Below are positions 27,146 to 35,545 of a DNA stretch of 64,000 nt, one piece after another. The stretch lies in assembly GCA_947644545.1 (NCBI GenBank), contig CANRZW010000009.1, positions 1 to 64,000 of the forward strand. Direction: 5' to 3'. Position 1 is the first letter of the stretch. The number at the start of each line of letters is the position of its first letter. The DNA comes from an uncultured Lachnospiraceae bacterium (GTDB taxonomy: Bacteria; Bacillota; Clostridia; Lachnospirales; Lachnospiraceae). Under the pieces are notes generated by a model, which was not told where the DNA came from, did not search any database, and saw only the letters and a list, made by a program, of their open reading frames with translations. The position numbers and the translations under genes were made by a program.

Positions 27146-29557
27146 TTACTCGACAAACCCGCTCACCTTAAGCTTCCGTCCGCGCACACGCACCGTCACC
27201 GCGCCGCTTGACTGGGTCCTGTAGACCAGGCAGCCCTGCGCACGCAAACGCTCCAACAGTTCCTCGTGCGGATGTCCGTACCGGTTATCCCTGCCCGACG
27301 AGATCAGCGCAATCTCCGGGGCCAGTTCCTGCAAGAATCCCTCCCCGGTGGAATTTCCGGAACCATGATGAGCCACCTTCAGCAGCGTAACTCCCTGCAG
27401 TTCTTCGTTATCCCTCACAAGCTCCTCCACCCGTCTCTCTCCTTCTCCTTCCAGATCCCCTGTAAAAAGAGCCGTAAATGCGCCGTAAGATAGATGCAGT
27501 ACCGTGGAATAGGCGTTGCTTTCCCCCGTATTCCAGCCTTTTTGCGGATGCAGACAAGTTAACATAACATCACCGCATCGCAGCTTGTCCCCATACCCGA
27601 TGTAACGTACCGGCACTGAGGCCTGCGCCGCCAGCCGTTCCAGTTCCCGATACCCCTCATTCCGGCCATTCTCCCCTACATCGGGAAGATACAGAGCTCC
27701 GATTGTAAACCGACTGCCTGCTTTGCCTGACACGGATCGGTTTTCTGTTCTGCCTGCCGTATACCGTCCTTCTGCTTTGTCTGCCGCCTCGGCCTGATTC
27801 ACTCTATGGCCCACTGTCATCTCCCCATTCATCTCCTCCAGCATCGCACGGATCCCGTTTATATGATCGCTGTCCGGATGGGTCACGACAACCGCGTCCA
27901 GATGCGATACCCCCTCATATTGCAGATAAGGTATCATCTGATACTTCGCCACATTGCTTTTATCCGAGCTGCCGCCGTCGATCAACATGTGAACCCCTTC
28001 ATCTTCCGACAAATAGATACAGTCCCCCTGTCCCACGTCCACCATGGTGATCTGCAGCCCCCGCGGAAGGCGGATGCCAAACACAAGCAGGGCGCACAAC
28101 ATTCCCTGCCAGAAAAGCAGTTTCGGCAGCTTTTCATTCCAAACCACAAGCACAAACAGGATGCCGAAAAATAAAAGCACCTGCCATAACGCCGGATGCC
28201 CCACCGTCCAGATATGACCCGGCAGGCGCAGACAGAGACTGCAGCATACCTCATAAAACCACAGGAAAAAGTGCACCGGCAGCGCTGCCACCGCCCCCAG
28301 GGACAGAAAGAGCGACGACGCCCCCAAACTGACAATCCCGCACAGAAGCACTAATGTCATACAGGGAATCACGATCAGATTCAAGACTACCGAGTATGGC
28401 GGAAACTCGTAATAGAAGCAAAGATATACCGGCAGCGTAGACATGGAGATAGCTGCGCCGGAAAGAACCATTTTCTGCACCCTGCCCTTCCCGAACAGAT
28501 TCCGCTCCACCGCCGGAAGCAGGATGCCGATCCCGCAAACTGCACCGAAGGAGAACAGAAATCCACTATGCTGCAGATATAAAGGCTGCTGCAACAGGAT
28601 AATCAGCGCAGAAACCGTCATCGCAGTCAGCAAATCGTAGGTTCTGCCGATCAGTCCCGCCAGCAGATGCATGACAAACATCACGTAGGCTCGCAGCATG
28701 GAGGTTCCCATCCCGGTCATCGTTCCGTAGCAGTACATCAGGCCGATACACAATATTATGTTAACCGCAGACGGTACCCGCATCCGGTGCAGAAGCCCAT
28801 GGCACCCCATTCCGATAATTGACAGGTGCAGTCCGCTGATCGCCAGAATATGGATGATCCCGTTTGCCCGGTACAATTCCTTCAACTGCGCATCCAGCGT
28901 TCCCTTTTCTCCCAGGAGCATGGCTTTCATCACCGAAGCATCCGCCTCGTCATAACAGGCATCCAACAACAGCGACAGATATTCCCGGAACCGGTACAGC
29001 CTTTCCCGGAAGCCGTCGAAACAGCCGCTTGCCGCCGTAATCCGCCCCTTCATGATCCTGCCCTGCTGCCCCATAATCCCGTAATACGATGCGGCGTCAA
29101 ACTCCCCCGGATTCGTGGCTTGGGTGAAAGCCCGGTAACTGCCCTGCACCATCACGAGGCTGCCCATTTCAGGCATATTCACTTCTTCCATATAACAGAT
29201 GACACCCTTGATCCCCTCGGTGCCTTCCTTTCTGACCTTCTCCCTGTTTGCTCTCCAGAAATCGCGCACAGCACGAGAAGTATGTAACTTTTGTCTTGGA
29301 ATCTTCTCGGAATCTGATAAGAATTGTTCCAGAACGGTAACTTGACTTGTACTTAAGATCACTGCATCAGATAGATAGATGACAGGCGTTTTCTTGCCCT
29401 GTGACAGACGATATTCCTTCCAGTCCACATAACCGGCGGCGACGACCTGTTCCCTGTCCGGGGAATCACAGACTGCCGCGCCGCCCGTTCTGCCAAAGAT
29501 CACGAGCCAGACCGCCGCCACATACACCAGTCCCAGCAGGCATAGTGGTCTTCTCAT
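27146..29557 (-). CDS. comEC: ComEC/Rec2 DNA-uptake channel protein
   Basis: An 803-residue membrane protein for importing single-stranded DNA during transformation. It has an N-terminal membrane segment and DUF4131-like region. A multi-helix Competence domain (about 220-480) begins near ANGIIHILAISGLHLS. A C-terminal metallo-beta-lactamase-like domain includes VDVGQGDCIYL, LIDGG, VVTHPDSDHINGI and KVAHHGSGNST. All three parts are present and uninterrupted, so it is probably functional. ComEA lies 3.3 kb upstream on the same strand and a ComEB-like deaminase at 41962. The start at 29557 has GGAGG. Confidence 0.92.
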   Translation of the reverse strand: MRRPLCLLGLVYVAAVWLVIFGRTGGAAVCDSPDREQVVAAGYVDWKEYRLSQGKKTPVIYLSDAVILSTSQVTVLEQFLSDSEKIPRQKLHTSRAVRDFWRANREKVRKEGTEGIKGVICYMEEVNMPEMGSLVMVQGSYRAFTQATNPGEFDAASYYGIMGQQGRIMKGRITAASGCFDGFRERLYRFREYLSLLLDACYDEADASVMKAMLLGEKGTLDAQLKELYRANGIIHILAISGLHLSIIGMGCHGLLHRMRVPSAVNIILCIGLMYCYGTMTGMGTSMLRAYVMFVMHLLAGLIGRTYDLLTAMTVSALIILLQQPLYLQHSGFLFSFGAVCGIGILLPAVERNLFGKGRVQKMVLSGAAISMSTLPVYLCFYYEFPPYSVVLNLIVIPCMTLVLLCGIVSLGASSLFLSLGAVAALPVHFFLWFYEVCCSLCLRLPGHIWTVGHPALWQVLLFFGILFVLVVWNEKLPKLLFWQGMLCALLVFGIRLPRGLQITMVDVGQGDCIYLSEDEGVHMLIDGGSSDKSNVAKYQMIPYLQYEGVSHLDAVVVTHPDSDHINGIRAMLEEMNGEMTVGHRVNQAEAADKAEGRYTAGRTENRSVSGKAGSRFTIGALYLPDVGENGRNEGYRELERLAAQASVPVRYIGYGDKLRCGDVMLTCLHPQKGWNTGESNAYSTVLHLSYGAFTALFTGDLEGEGERRVEELVRDNEELQGVTLLKVAHHGSGNSTGEGFLQELAPEIALISSGRDNRYGHPHEELLERLRAQGCLVYRTQSSGAVTVRVRGRKLKVSGFVE

Positions 29558-29657
29558 ATTTTCCTTTTTCCTCCATTCCAAAGCGTCTCAAACGCCCTAT
29601 TGAAAAGTCGTCGCATCTGCGTGCTTTTCAATCCTGCGCCTCAAACCGTCTTCGGAA

Positions 29658-30617
29658 TTAATCTTGTCCTTCCTTATTGTCACTTTCCTGCGTCACGAGC
29701 AGATCCAGATTGCGCTCGAGCAGGTCGCTCAGGTTGATTTTCTCCCGATACGTAATATTCGTCTCACCGTTTATTGATATCTGCACTTTATTTATGTTGG
29801 ACAGTTCCACCAGAGAATTGGCGATCGAGTAGATCGTCACTTCCGCGCTTACACTATACGGCTGGTTGAGAAATTCACTGCCGAAATTCACATAACAGGT
29901 TCCGTCCTTGACCGAAACACTCACGATCTTCGTGGCCGGGTTGATCGTCGGATAGGCGTTCTGCGCTTTTGGCCCCTTGACGAGCTGTTCCACCACCAGT
30001 TTCTCCAACGATATATTGCTGTTATACACCACATTCCTGCGGTTCTCTTCCACAAGCCCGCTGCCATCCTCGTTGGCAAAGTACAGCTTGAGATTCACCT
30101 TCTCATAGGCATTGATCTCGTCCCCGGTATTCTCAATAAACGAATCCGCAGACATTGTCCCGATCGCCATCCCGCTGCTGTCAACCAGCATTTCTCCCTG
30201 CACTGTGAAAGATACATAGCTGACCTCCGGAACCTGTGTGACAGTCCTGACAATAGCCGCTCTTGTCAGGATCTCCTTCATGGAATCCATCGTCTTATAC
30301 TGCTCGTCAAAGTTCATTGTCAGCTGTCCGTTATCCAACGTATATCCGAGCAGTTTAAATCCGTTGGCCAATGGCGCCTCATACTCCAATTTCTCCGGCA
30401 CCTCTCCAAGCTGTCCCAGCAGTTCCTGAAGCAGCTTGGAGCTCTCCTCCGTCTCAGTGACGTACTCCCTTGCGAGCGTATTCGTCTCTTCCTTATTGAC
30501 ACAATATATCATATAAATCTTCCCGCTGCCTGCTTCCGTTTCCTTGCCGCACGCCACACACAACAGCATGAGCAGAGAAACAACAGCCACCGTTATCCAC
30601 TTTCTATTCATATACAT
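29658..30617 (-). CDS. GerMN-domain lipoprotein
   Basis: A 319-residue exported lipoprotein: signal WITVAVVSLLMLLCVAC with a lipidation cysteine near residue 22, then two GerMN domains (about 60-165 and 200-295, the second with VVEQLVKGPKAQNAYPT and TCYVNFGSEF). GerMN domains occur in the germination/sporulation protein GerM and in lipoproteins beside histidine kinases. It follows a WalRK-like pair with 47 bases between, so it may modulate signalling at the membrane, as LpqB does in actinobacteria (inference). Confidence 0.85.
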   Translation of the reverse strand: MYMNRKWITVAVVSLLMLLCVACGKETEAGSGKIYMIYCVNKEETNTLAREYVTETEESSKLLQELLGQLGEVPEKLEYEAPLANGFKLLGYTLDNGQLTMNFDEQYKTMDSMKEILTRAAIVRTVTQVPEVSYVSFTVQGEMLVDSSGMAIGTMSADSFIENTGDEINAYEKVNLKLYFANEDGSGLVEENRRNVVYNSNISLEKLVVEQLVKGPKAQNAYPTINPATKIVSVSVKDGTCYVNFGSEFLNQPYSVSAEVTIYSIANSLVELSNINKVQISINGETNITYREKINLSDLLERNLDLLVTQESDNKEGQD

Positions 30618-30664
30618 CCATAACTCTTTTCTATGCTATACTTAAGCTTCGGCTCAGGCAGCGT

Positions 30665-32137
30665 TCACACGGGAATATACTTTAACGGTATCCTGATCGT
30701 AAAGGTAGTCCCCTCTCCCTCGATACTCTCCGCCTTAATGGTTCCTCTGTGCATGAGGATCGCACTTCTGGTGATCGCCAATCCCAATCCCGTACCGCCG
30801 ATCTCCCTGGAACGTGATTTATCGACCCGGAAAAATCTCTCATAGATATGATCCAGACACTCATTCGGAATACCCACTCCGGAATCCGCAACTTCCACCG
30901 TAAAGAACTGATGGTCGGCATCCAGCTTTACCTTGACCCAGCCATGTTCTTTATTGTACTTGATCGCATTCTCCACCAGATTGGAGATCACAAGGGTCAT
31001 CTTGACTTCATCCACCGCCGCTGTCACGGGACGCACACTCTCATACACCACTTCCACATCCCTGTTCTGCGCAATCGGACGCAGTCTGCGCATGATCAGT
31101 TCCACCAGGGCATCGATATCCACTTCCGTGATATTTAAGTCTGCCGCAGTCCTGTCCATCTTCACGAGAGAAAGAAGATCCGTAATGATCTTATCCTCAC
31201 GCTCGATCTCCTCGGCTATGTCCGTCATAAACTCCTGATATAATTCGATCGGCACATCCTGCTGGCTGATCAGCGAATCCGCCAGTACTTTCATGGATGT
31301 GATCGGAGTCCTCAGTTCATGGGACACATTGGATACGAATTCCTGCCTCGAAGTATCCAACACCTTCATTCTGCCAAGCACCCGGTTAAAAGCATCCCCT
31401 ATATGTTCTGTTTCCAGGCAGTCGGTAACGGAGATCGGATCATCCGTATACCCTTCCTGCGCCTGATTCAGTGCTTCCGTTATTTTCTCGAAGGGCCGGA
31501 TCAGGCCTTTCGCCGCCAGAACCGAAACGATGATGATCGCCAGGATAACGATGATCTCCACGATCAGCGCCTTGCGGCTGAGGATCTCCAGCGTCACCCC
31601 GATACTGTCCGTTGACGCGCTCACCAGCATAACGCCCCGCACGATCTCTATTCTCTCCACCTTATCTTTCCCGTCGCCGCCGAACGTAACCGTCTCCGTA
31701 ATGGGAATCGTCATCTCCACATAACCGTTGTTCTTATCATACCGGCTGGTATTCTCCCCCTTAATGCAGCGCACTACTTCCTCGGAGATAATGGTTTTGT
31801 TCTCGCTGATCCCATAAGTATCCTTCACTACCTTAAGATCATTGTTGATTACCAGCACGCGGCCGTCATAGAGACTGGACAGCTGATCCAGCTCCGCATT
31901 GATCACTTCGGAGGAAGTATCCTGCAGGTAATGATATGTGATCAGATGATTTGCCAGGATTTTAAGTTGTGTGGAGACGTCGGAAATTTTGACGCTGACA
32001 GCATGCTGCTCATAGTTCTGCAGGATCGCAAACCGCATACTGATACAAGGAACCAATCCGACTATGAGCAGGATCAGGAAGATTCTGGATTTCAGACTTC
32101 TAAGAATTTTTATGTTACACAGTTTATTTTTAAGCAA
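30665..32137 (-). CDS. Sensor histidine kinase (WalK/ResE-like)
   Basis: A membrane kinase of 490 residues. Two membrane segments (about 17-38 and 188-212) flank an extracellular sensor domain, followed by HAMP, the HisKA phospho-acceptor in FVSNVSHELRTPITS, and HATPase boxes NLVENAIKYN, VADSGVGIP and GTGLGLAI. No PAS domain is obvious. The start appears to be TTG at 32137, overlapping the regulator's stop by 8 bases with a TAGG site upstream. It is encoded right after the OmpR-type regulator and before the GerMN lipoprotein. Cell-envelope control is plausible but unproven. Confidence 0.9.
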   Translation of the reverse strand: MLKNKLCNIKILRSLKSRIFLILLIVGLVPCISMRFAILQNYEQHAVSVKISDVSTQLKILANHLITYHYLQDTSSEVINAELDQLSSLYDGRVLVINNDLKVVKDTYGISENKTIISEEVVRCIKGENTSRYDKNNGYVEMTIPITETVTFGGDGKDKVERIEIVRGVMLVSASTDSIGVTLEILSRKALIVEIIVILAIIIVSVLAAKGLIRPFEKITEALNQAQEGYTDDPISVTDCLETEHIGDAFNRVLGRMKVLDTSRQEFVSNVSHELRTPITSMKVLADSLISQQDVPIELYQEFMTDIAEEIEREDKIITDLLSLVKMDRTAADLNITEVDIDALVELIMRRLRPIAQNRDVEVVYESVRPVTAAVDEVKMTLVISNLVENAIKYNKEHGWVKVKLDADHQFFTVEVADSGVGIPNECLDHIYERFFRVDKSRSREIGGTGLGLAITRSAILMHRGTIKAESIEGEGTTFTIRIPLKYIPV

Positions 32138-32816
32138 AATAATAACCTACACCCCATTTAGTTCTGACATATACCGGCTCGCCTGGGATGCTCTCGATCT
32201 TTTCTCTCAATCTTCTGATATGTACATCCACAGTTCTGACATCTCCCGGGTAATCATTCCCCCACACAAGCTTCAACAGATTCTCCCTGCTGTAGACCTT
32301 ACCCTGGTTCTTCATCAACAGCTCCAGCACCTCGTATTCTTTCGCCGTCAGATTGATCTCCTTGCCGTCAATATAGACTCTTCTGCTATCGCAGTCTAAC
32401 CGCATACCGCCCTTCTCCACTACCTTCGCGGCAGTTCTGCTGTCATTGCCGCGGGCAGTTCTGCGCATGATCGCCTTGATCCTGGCCTTGACTTCCAGAA
32501 TATTGAATGGTTTGGTGATATAATCGTCAGCGCCGTAGTCCAGCCCGAGGATCTTATCCATATCTTCGCCTTTAGCAGTTAACATAACAATAGGCACGTT
32601 GGAAAATTCTCGAATCTGCTGACAAACTTCAAACCCTGTCATCTTAGGCAGCATGACATCCAGAAGCACCATGTCATATGTATTGTTCTTCGCCAGTTCA
32701 AGCGCTTCCTCTCCGTCATAGGCACAATCCACTTCCATGCCGTCCTGTTCCAGGCTGAAACGGATGCCCTTTACGATCAGTTTTTCATCATCAACCACTA
32801 ATACTTTCTGTCCCAT
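32130..32816 (-). CDS. OmpR-family response regulator (WalR/YycF-like)
   Basis: A 228-residue DNA-binding regulator. The receiver domain has VLVVDDEK, phospho-acceptor Asp in MVLLDVMLPKMTG, a TAKGED switch region and a K in ITKPFN. The winged-helix domain has LTAKEYEVLELLM, GDVRTVDVHIRRLREKIE and RTKWGVGYYF. These features are close to WalR-type regulators. It overlaps the cognate kinase gene by 8 bases and follows comEA by 15 bases. Confidence 0.92.
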   Translation of the reverse strand: MGQKVLVVDDEKLIVKGIRFSLEQDGMEVDCAYDGEEALELAKNNTYDMVLLDVMLPKMTGFEVCQQIREFSNVPIVMLTAKGEDMDKILGLDYGADDYITKPFNILEVKARIKAIMRRTARGNDSRTAAKVVEKGGMRLDCDSRRVYIDGKEINLTAKEYEVLELLMKNQGKVYSRENLLKLVWGNDYPGDVRTVDVHIRRLREKIESIPGEPVYVRTKWGVGYYFA

Positions 32817-32831
32817 TCCCCAAACACACCC

Positions 32832-33659
32832 CTAATTTACTTTGATCCTGTCTTTAATTCTTGCAAAAGTCCCTTCCTTGATCCCGCTTACGTTCATGAT
32901 ATCTTCTATCGACGAGAAGCCGCCCGCTTCCTGTCTGTAAGCCACGATCGCCGCCGCTCTCACGGCGCCGATCCCCGGAATCTCGCACAGCTGTGCCTCG
33001 GAAGCCGTATTGATATTGATCCTGCCGTCTGATGCGGAGGCCGGCGCACCGGAACCGGAACTCGAACCGCCATTCGCGTTGTCCTCATCAGAACCGCTTA
33101 CCGCAGGCTGCTCCACGATACCGATCTGTAAAGCGCCGGCTGCTACGCCTTCCTCCACATCCTGCACCTGCTCCCTGGTAGGAATCACCAGCTTATCACC
33201 GTCCGATAAACGCTGTGCCTGGTTAACATAACTCTCATCCGCATCCGCCGTAAAACCACCGGCCATCTCCACCGCCTCGAATACGCGGCTGCCTGTCGGA
33301 AGTTCGTAGACACCGGCGCTGCCCACCGCGCCGCAGACATGCACGCAGATCGTTTCCTCTTTAGGCGGCGGCATCCGTTCGTCAGACGCTGTCTGCGTCT
33401 GCCCCGGCACCTGCTGCTCCGGCTGCGCTTCCGCATCCGCCGCACGCTGTGCCGCCTGCTTCGTCTCTTCCACCGTATCTGCAGGCAGCAGAAGATCCTG
33501 TTCTTCTCTTCCGCTCTCATCTGCCGCCTCATTCTTACCCGATACTTCCAACACAAGCTGTTCCCTGCGGGTACATCCCGGTAAGATGCAGATCACAACA
33601 CCCACAGCCATCACGGCTGCAATCATTCTCCAATTATTAACTTTTCTCTGATAATACAT
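32832..33659 (-). CDS. comEA: ComEA-type DNA-binding lipoprotein with SLBB and HhH domains
   Basis: A 275-residue DNA receptor for transformation. The N-terminal membrane segment ends in a lipobox-like ILPGC, followed by a low-complexity Ala/Glu/Gln linker. An SLBB domain (about 105-160, CVHVCGAVGSAGVYELP) and a C-terminal helix-hairpin-helix pair (RININTASEAQLCEIPGIG and IMNVSGIKEG) follow. It binds double-stranded DNA and passes it to ComEC. It is the first gene of a minus-strand series that continues with the WalRK-like pair. Start 33659 has GGAAAGGA. A lipid anchor would be unusual for ComEA, which typically has a simple membrane anchor. Confidence 0.88.
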   Translation of the reverse strand: MYYQRKVNNWRMIAAVMAVGVVICILPGCTRREQLVLEVSGKNEAADESGREEQDLLLPADTVEETKQAAQRAADAEAQPEQQVPGQTQTASDERMPPPKEETICVHVCGAVGSAGVYELPTGSRVFEAVEMAGGFTADADESYVNQAQRLSDGDKLVIPTREQVQDVEEGVAAGALQIGIVEQPAVSGSDEDNANGGSSSGSGAPASASDGRININTASEAQLCEIPGIGAVRAAAIVAYRQEAGGFSSIEDIMNVSGIKEGTFARIKDRIKVN

Positions 33660-33738
33660 AGTTTCCTTTCCGGACACTGTGATCTGGTAAGGAGGTTCCC
33701 GCTATGCACTGTATTTCCATTGTAAAGTAAATTACCCT

Positions 33739-34170
33739 TTATGTCCACTTAAAAATCACAATTCCGGCGACAGCAATTCCCATCCCAACGATCTTGCGCA
33801 TTTCAAGCGGCTGCTTTTCCACACCAAACAGGCCAAAAAGCTCAATCAGATAGGCGACGATCAGCTGCGAGATAACGATGATCATCACGGATCTGGCCGG
33901 TCCGAGCATCTCCATACCCTTGATCACTGTGTAGGTGATGAAAGCGCCGATCGCACCTCCAAGAAGCATGTATTTCGGTTCCACTTTCCACAGCGCGGCA
34001 AAAGAAGATCTGTCCGTGACAAGCCATGCCGCCAGACAGACAAGCAGCGCCGTAAACTGCACGAAGGCGTTTGCCACCCAGATACCGGAACTTTTCGTTA
34101 CCTGGGTATTAAATACCCCCTGCACGCTCATAAGCGCCCCTGACAATAACGCGATCAAAAAACCAAACAT
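33739..34170 (-). CDS. DMT-family small transporter (YdcZ/DUF606 type)
   Basis: A 143-residue membrane protein with about five hydrophobic helices, starting MFGFLIALLSGALMSVQGVFNTQVT and containing KYMLLGGAIGAFITYTVI. Half-size drug/metabolite transporters of this type are thought to work as dimers, often encoded in pairs; here there is one. The substrate is unknown. A stand-alone gene next to the ECF sigma gene, which diverges from it. Confidence 0.8.
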   Translation of the reverse strand: MFGFLIALLSGALMSVQGVFNTQVTKSSGIWVANAFVQFTALLVCLAAWLVTDRSSFAALWKVEPKYMLLGGAIGAFITYTVIKGMEMLGPARSVMIIVISQLIVAYLIELFGLFGVEKQPLEMRKIVGMGIAVAGIVIFKWT

Positions 34171-34334
34171 AGGATACTCCTTTCATATAAAAAAGACCTC
34201 TGTCTTCAGGATTCTCTGCCATATTATTTCCATTTCTTCTATTACTATACATACCACCCAATAACGCTTTCTCTGTTATCATGCCATACGGCATACAAAA
34301 ACAGCTTGGCGGCACGGACAAATAGAAATATACT

Positions 34335-34362
34335 TGTAACAAACGGACAGGATTTGGTACTA
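34335..34362 (+). promoter_or_regulatory. Possible ECF-type promoter
   Basis: TGTAAC (34335-34340), 16 bases, GTACTA (34357-34362), just before the sigma factor gene. The AAC in the upstream box is typical of ECF promoters, so autoregulation is possible. The match is loose. Confidence 0.3.
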
Positions 34363-34384
34363 ACGGGTAGAAAGGAGGCCTAAA

Positions 34385-34861
34385 GTGCAATCGATCGAAG
34401 AAATCTATGAGATGTATTCCAGAAAAGTATTTCTGTTCTTATTGAGTAAGACAAATAATGAACACCTCGCGGAAGAACTTACGCAGGAGACTTTTTTTCA
34501 GGCCGTTCAGAGTATTGACCGATTTCGGGGAAACAGTTCCGTTTTGACATGGTTGTGCGGCATCGCCAAAAACGTTTGGCTGAAATATTTAAAAAGGCAT
34601 CAGGAACTTTTATCCATAGAGGATGATATTCCGGAAATAAGGGATACGAAAGAAACCAATGTTCAATGGGAACAGAAAGAAATATTACGGTTGATCCATG
34701 ATATGAATGAACCTATGCGTGAAGTAATGTATCTAAGGCTGATCAGCAACTTATCTTTTGCCGAAATCGGAGAGATCATTGGCAAAACAGAAAACTGGAC
34801 AAGAGTCACTTTTTTCAGAGGAAAACAAAAAATTGTAAAGGAGATGCTGAGAGATGAATAA
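34385..34861 (+). CDS. ECF sigma factor
   Basis: A 158-residue sigma-70-family protein of extracytoplasmic-function size. Region 2 (about 5-75) has AEELTQETFFQAV, RFRGNSSVLTWLCGIAKNVWL. Region 4 (about 100-155) has MREVMYLRLISNLSFAEIGEIIGKTENWTR. The start is GTG at 34385 behind a perfect AAAGGAGG. It overlaps the anti-sigma gene by 8 bases. Codon use is visibly more AT-rich than the neighbours, suggesting later acquisition. The signal it answers is not evident. Confidence 0.92.
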   Translation: MQSIEEIYEMYSRKVFLFLLSKTNNEHLAEELTQETFFQAVQSIDRFRGNSSVLTWLCGIAKNVWLKYLKRHQELLSIEDDIPEIRDTKETNVQWEQKEILRLIHDMNEPMREVMYLRLISNLSFAEIGEIIGKTENWTRVTFFRGKQKIVKEMLRDE

Positions 34862-35324
34862 AGAACTTCCCTGTTATATTATTTCGGATTTATTACCGCT
34901 ATACCAGGATGATCTGTTATCGGAACAGACGAAAAAGGATATTGATACTCATTTAGACGAATGCAAAGAATGTAAAGAAAAGATGGATGCCATGGAAATG
35001 CAGATAGCTGTTCAGACCACACTTGCCGAACTGAAAACAAATCCCCTCAAAAAAGTGAGATTTTATCAAAAAGTGCTGACTGCTTTAGGCGCATTTACAG
35101 CCTTTATCTTTGGCGCCTGTTATCCAATCGCCATCTTGGGATTTGCCGTTCTCGAACGCGGGGAGATAGCCCCCTATCAAATTGCAAGAATAAAACACCT
35201 TTGGTATGTACTTGCCTTAAGGAGCTTTAGTGCGGGGATTGTCGTATGTGCAATGTATTTCTTGCTCATACTGCTGATCGGGAAGATAATCAGCCGGAAT
35301 ACAGCCTCGAAGATGAAAGGCTGA
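34854..35324 (+). CDS. Anti-sigma factor with zinc-finger (zf-HC2) domain
   Basis: A 156-residue membrane protein. The cytoplasmic N-terminal domain carries the ZAS pattern (HLDECKEC, His-x3-Cys-x2-Cys, with another Cys at residue 6) that binds and holds the ECF sigma factor. Two membrane helices follow (about 75-97 and 120-147). Its start overlaps the sigma gene's end, so the two are translationally coupled, the standard arrangement. AT-rich like its partner. The gene ends before the hairpin repeat at 35381-35460. Confidence 0.9.
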   Translation: MNKELPCYIISDLLPLYQDDLLSEQTKKDIDTHLDECKECKEKMDAMEMQIAVQTTLAELKTNPLKKVRFYQKVLTALGAFTAFIFGACYPIAILGFAVLERGEIAPYQIARIKHLWYVLALRSFSAGIVVCAMYFLLILLIGKIISRNTASKMKG

Positions 35325-35380
35325 GACCATCCTCACATCTTTACATTGTAAGCCTGCAAAACTTCTTTATCCTACACAGA

Positions 35381-35460
35381 AGGACTTCCATAGTAAACTT
35401 ACATCATGCTTAGCCTGCCGCTTGGCGGGCCGCATGACCGTCCATACTATGAAAGTCCCT
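35381..35460. repeat. Dispersed hairpin repeat, copy 2
   Basis: Second copy of the element at 3027-3116. The stems are GGACTT/AAGTCC (35382-35387 with 35453-35458), CATAG/CTATG (35389-35393 with 35447-35451), ATGC/GCAT, and inner GCCTGCC/GGCGGGC with loop GCTT. Relative to copy 1, the outer stem changes on both sides together (CACAG/CTGTG to CATAG/CTATG) and the loop differs. It lies between convergent genes. Confidence 0.65.
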
Positions 35461-35545
35461 GTGTATTTTCCATTGTGCCTGGTTCACCATCCTGTGTATC
35501 GTTCTCAGCTGTCGCTGATTTCCGGCTTCACGTTATGTTATGTTC

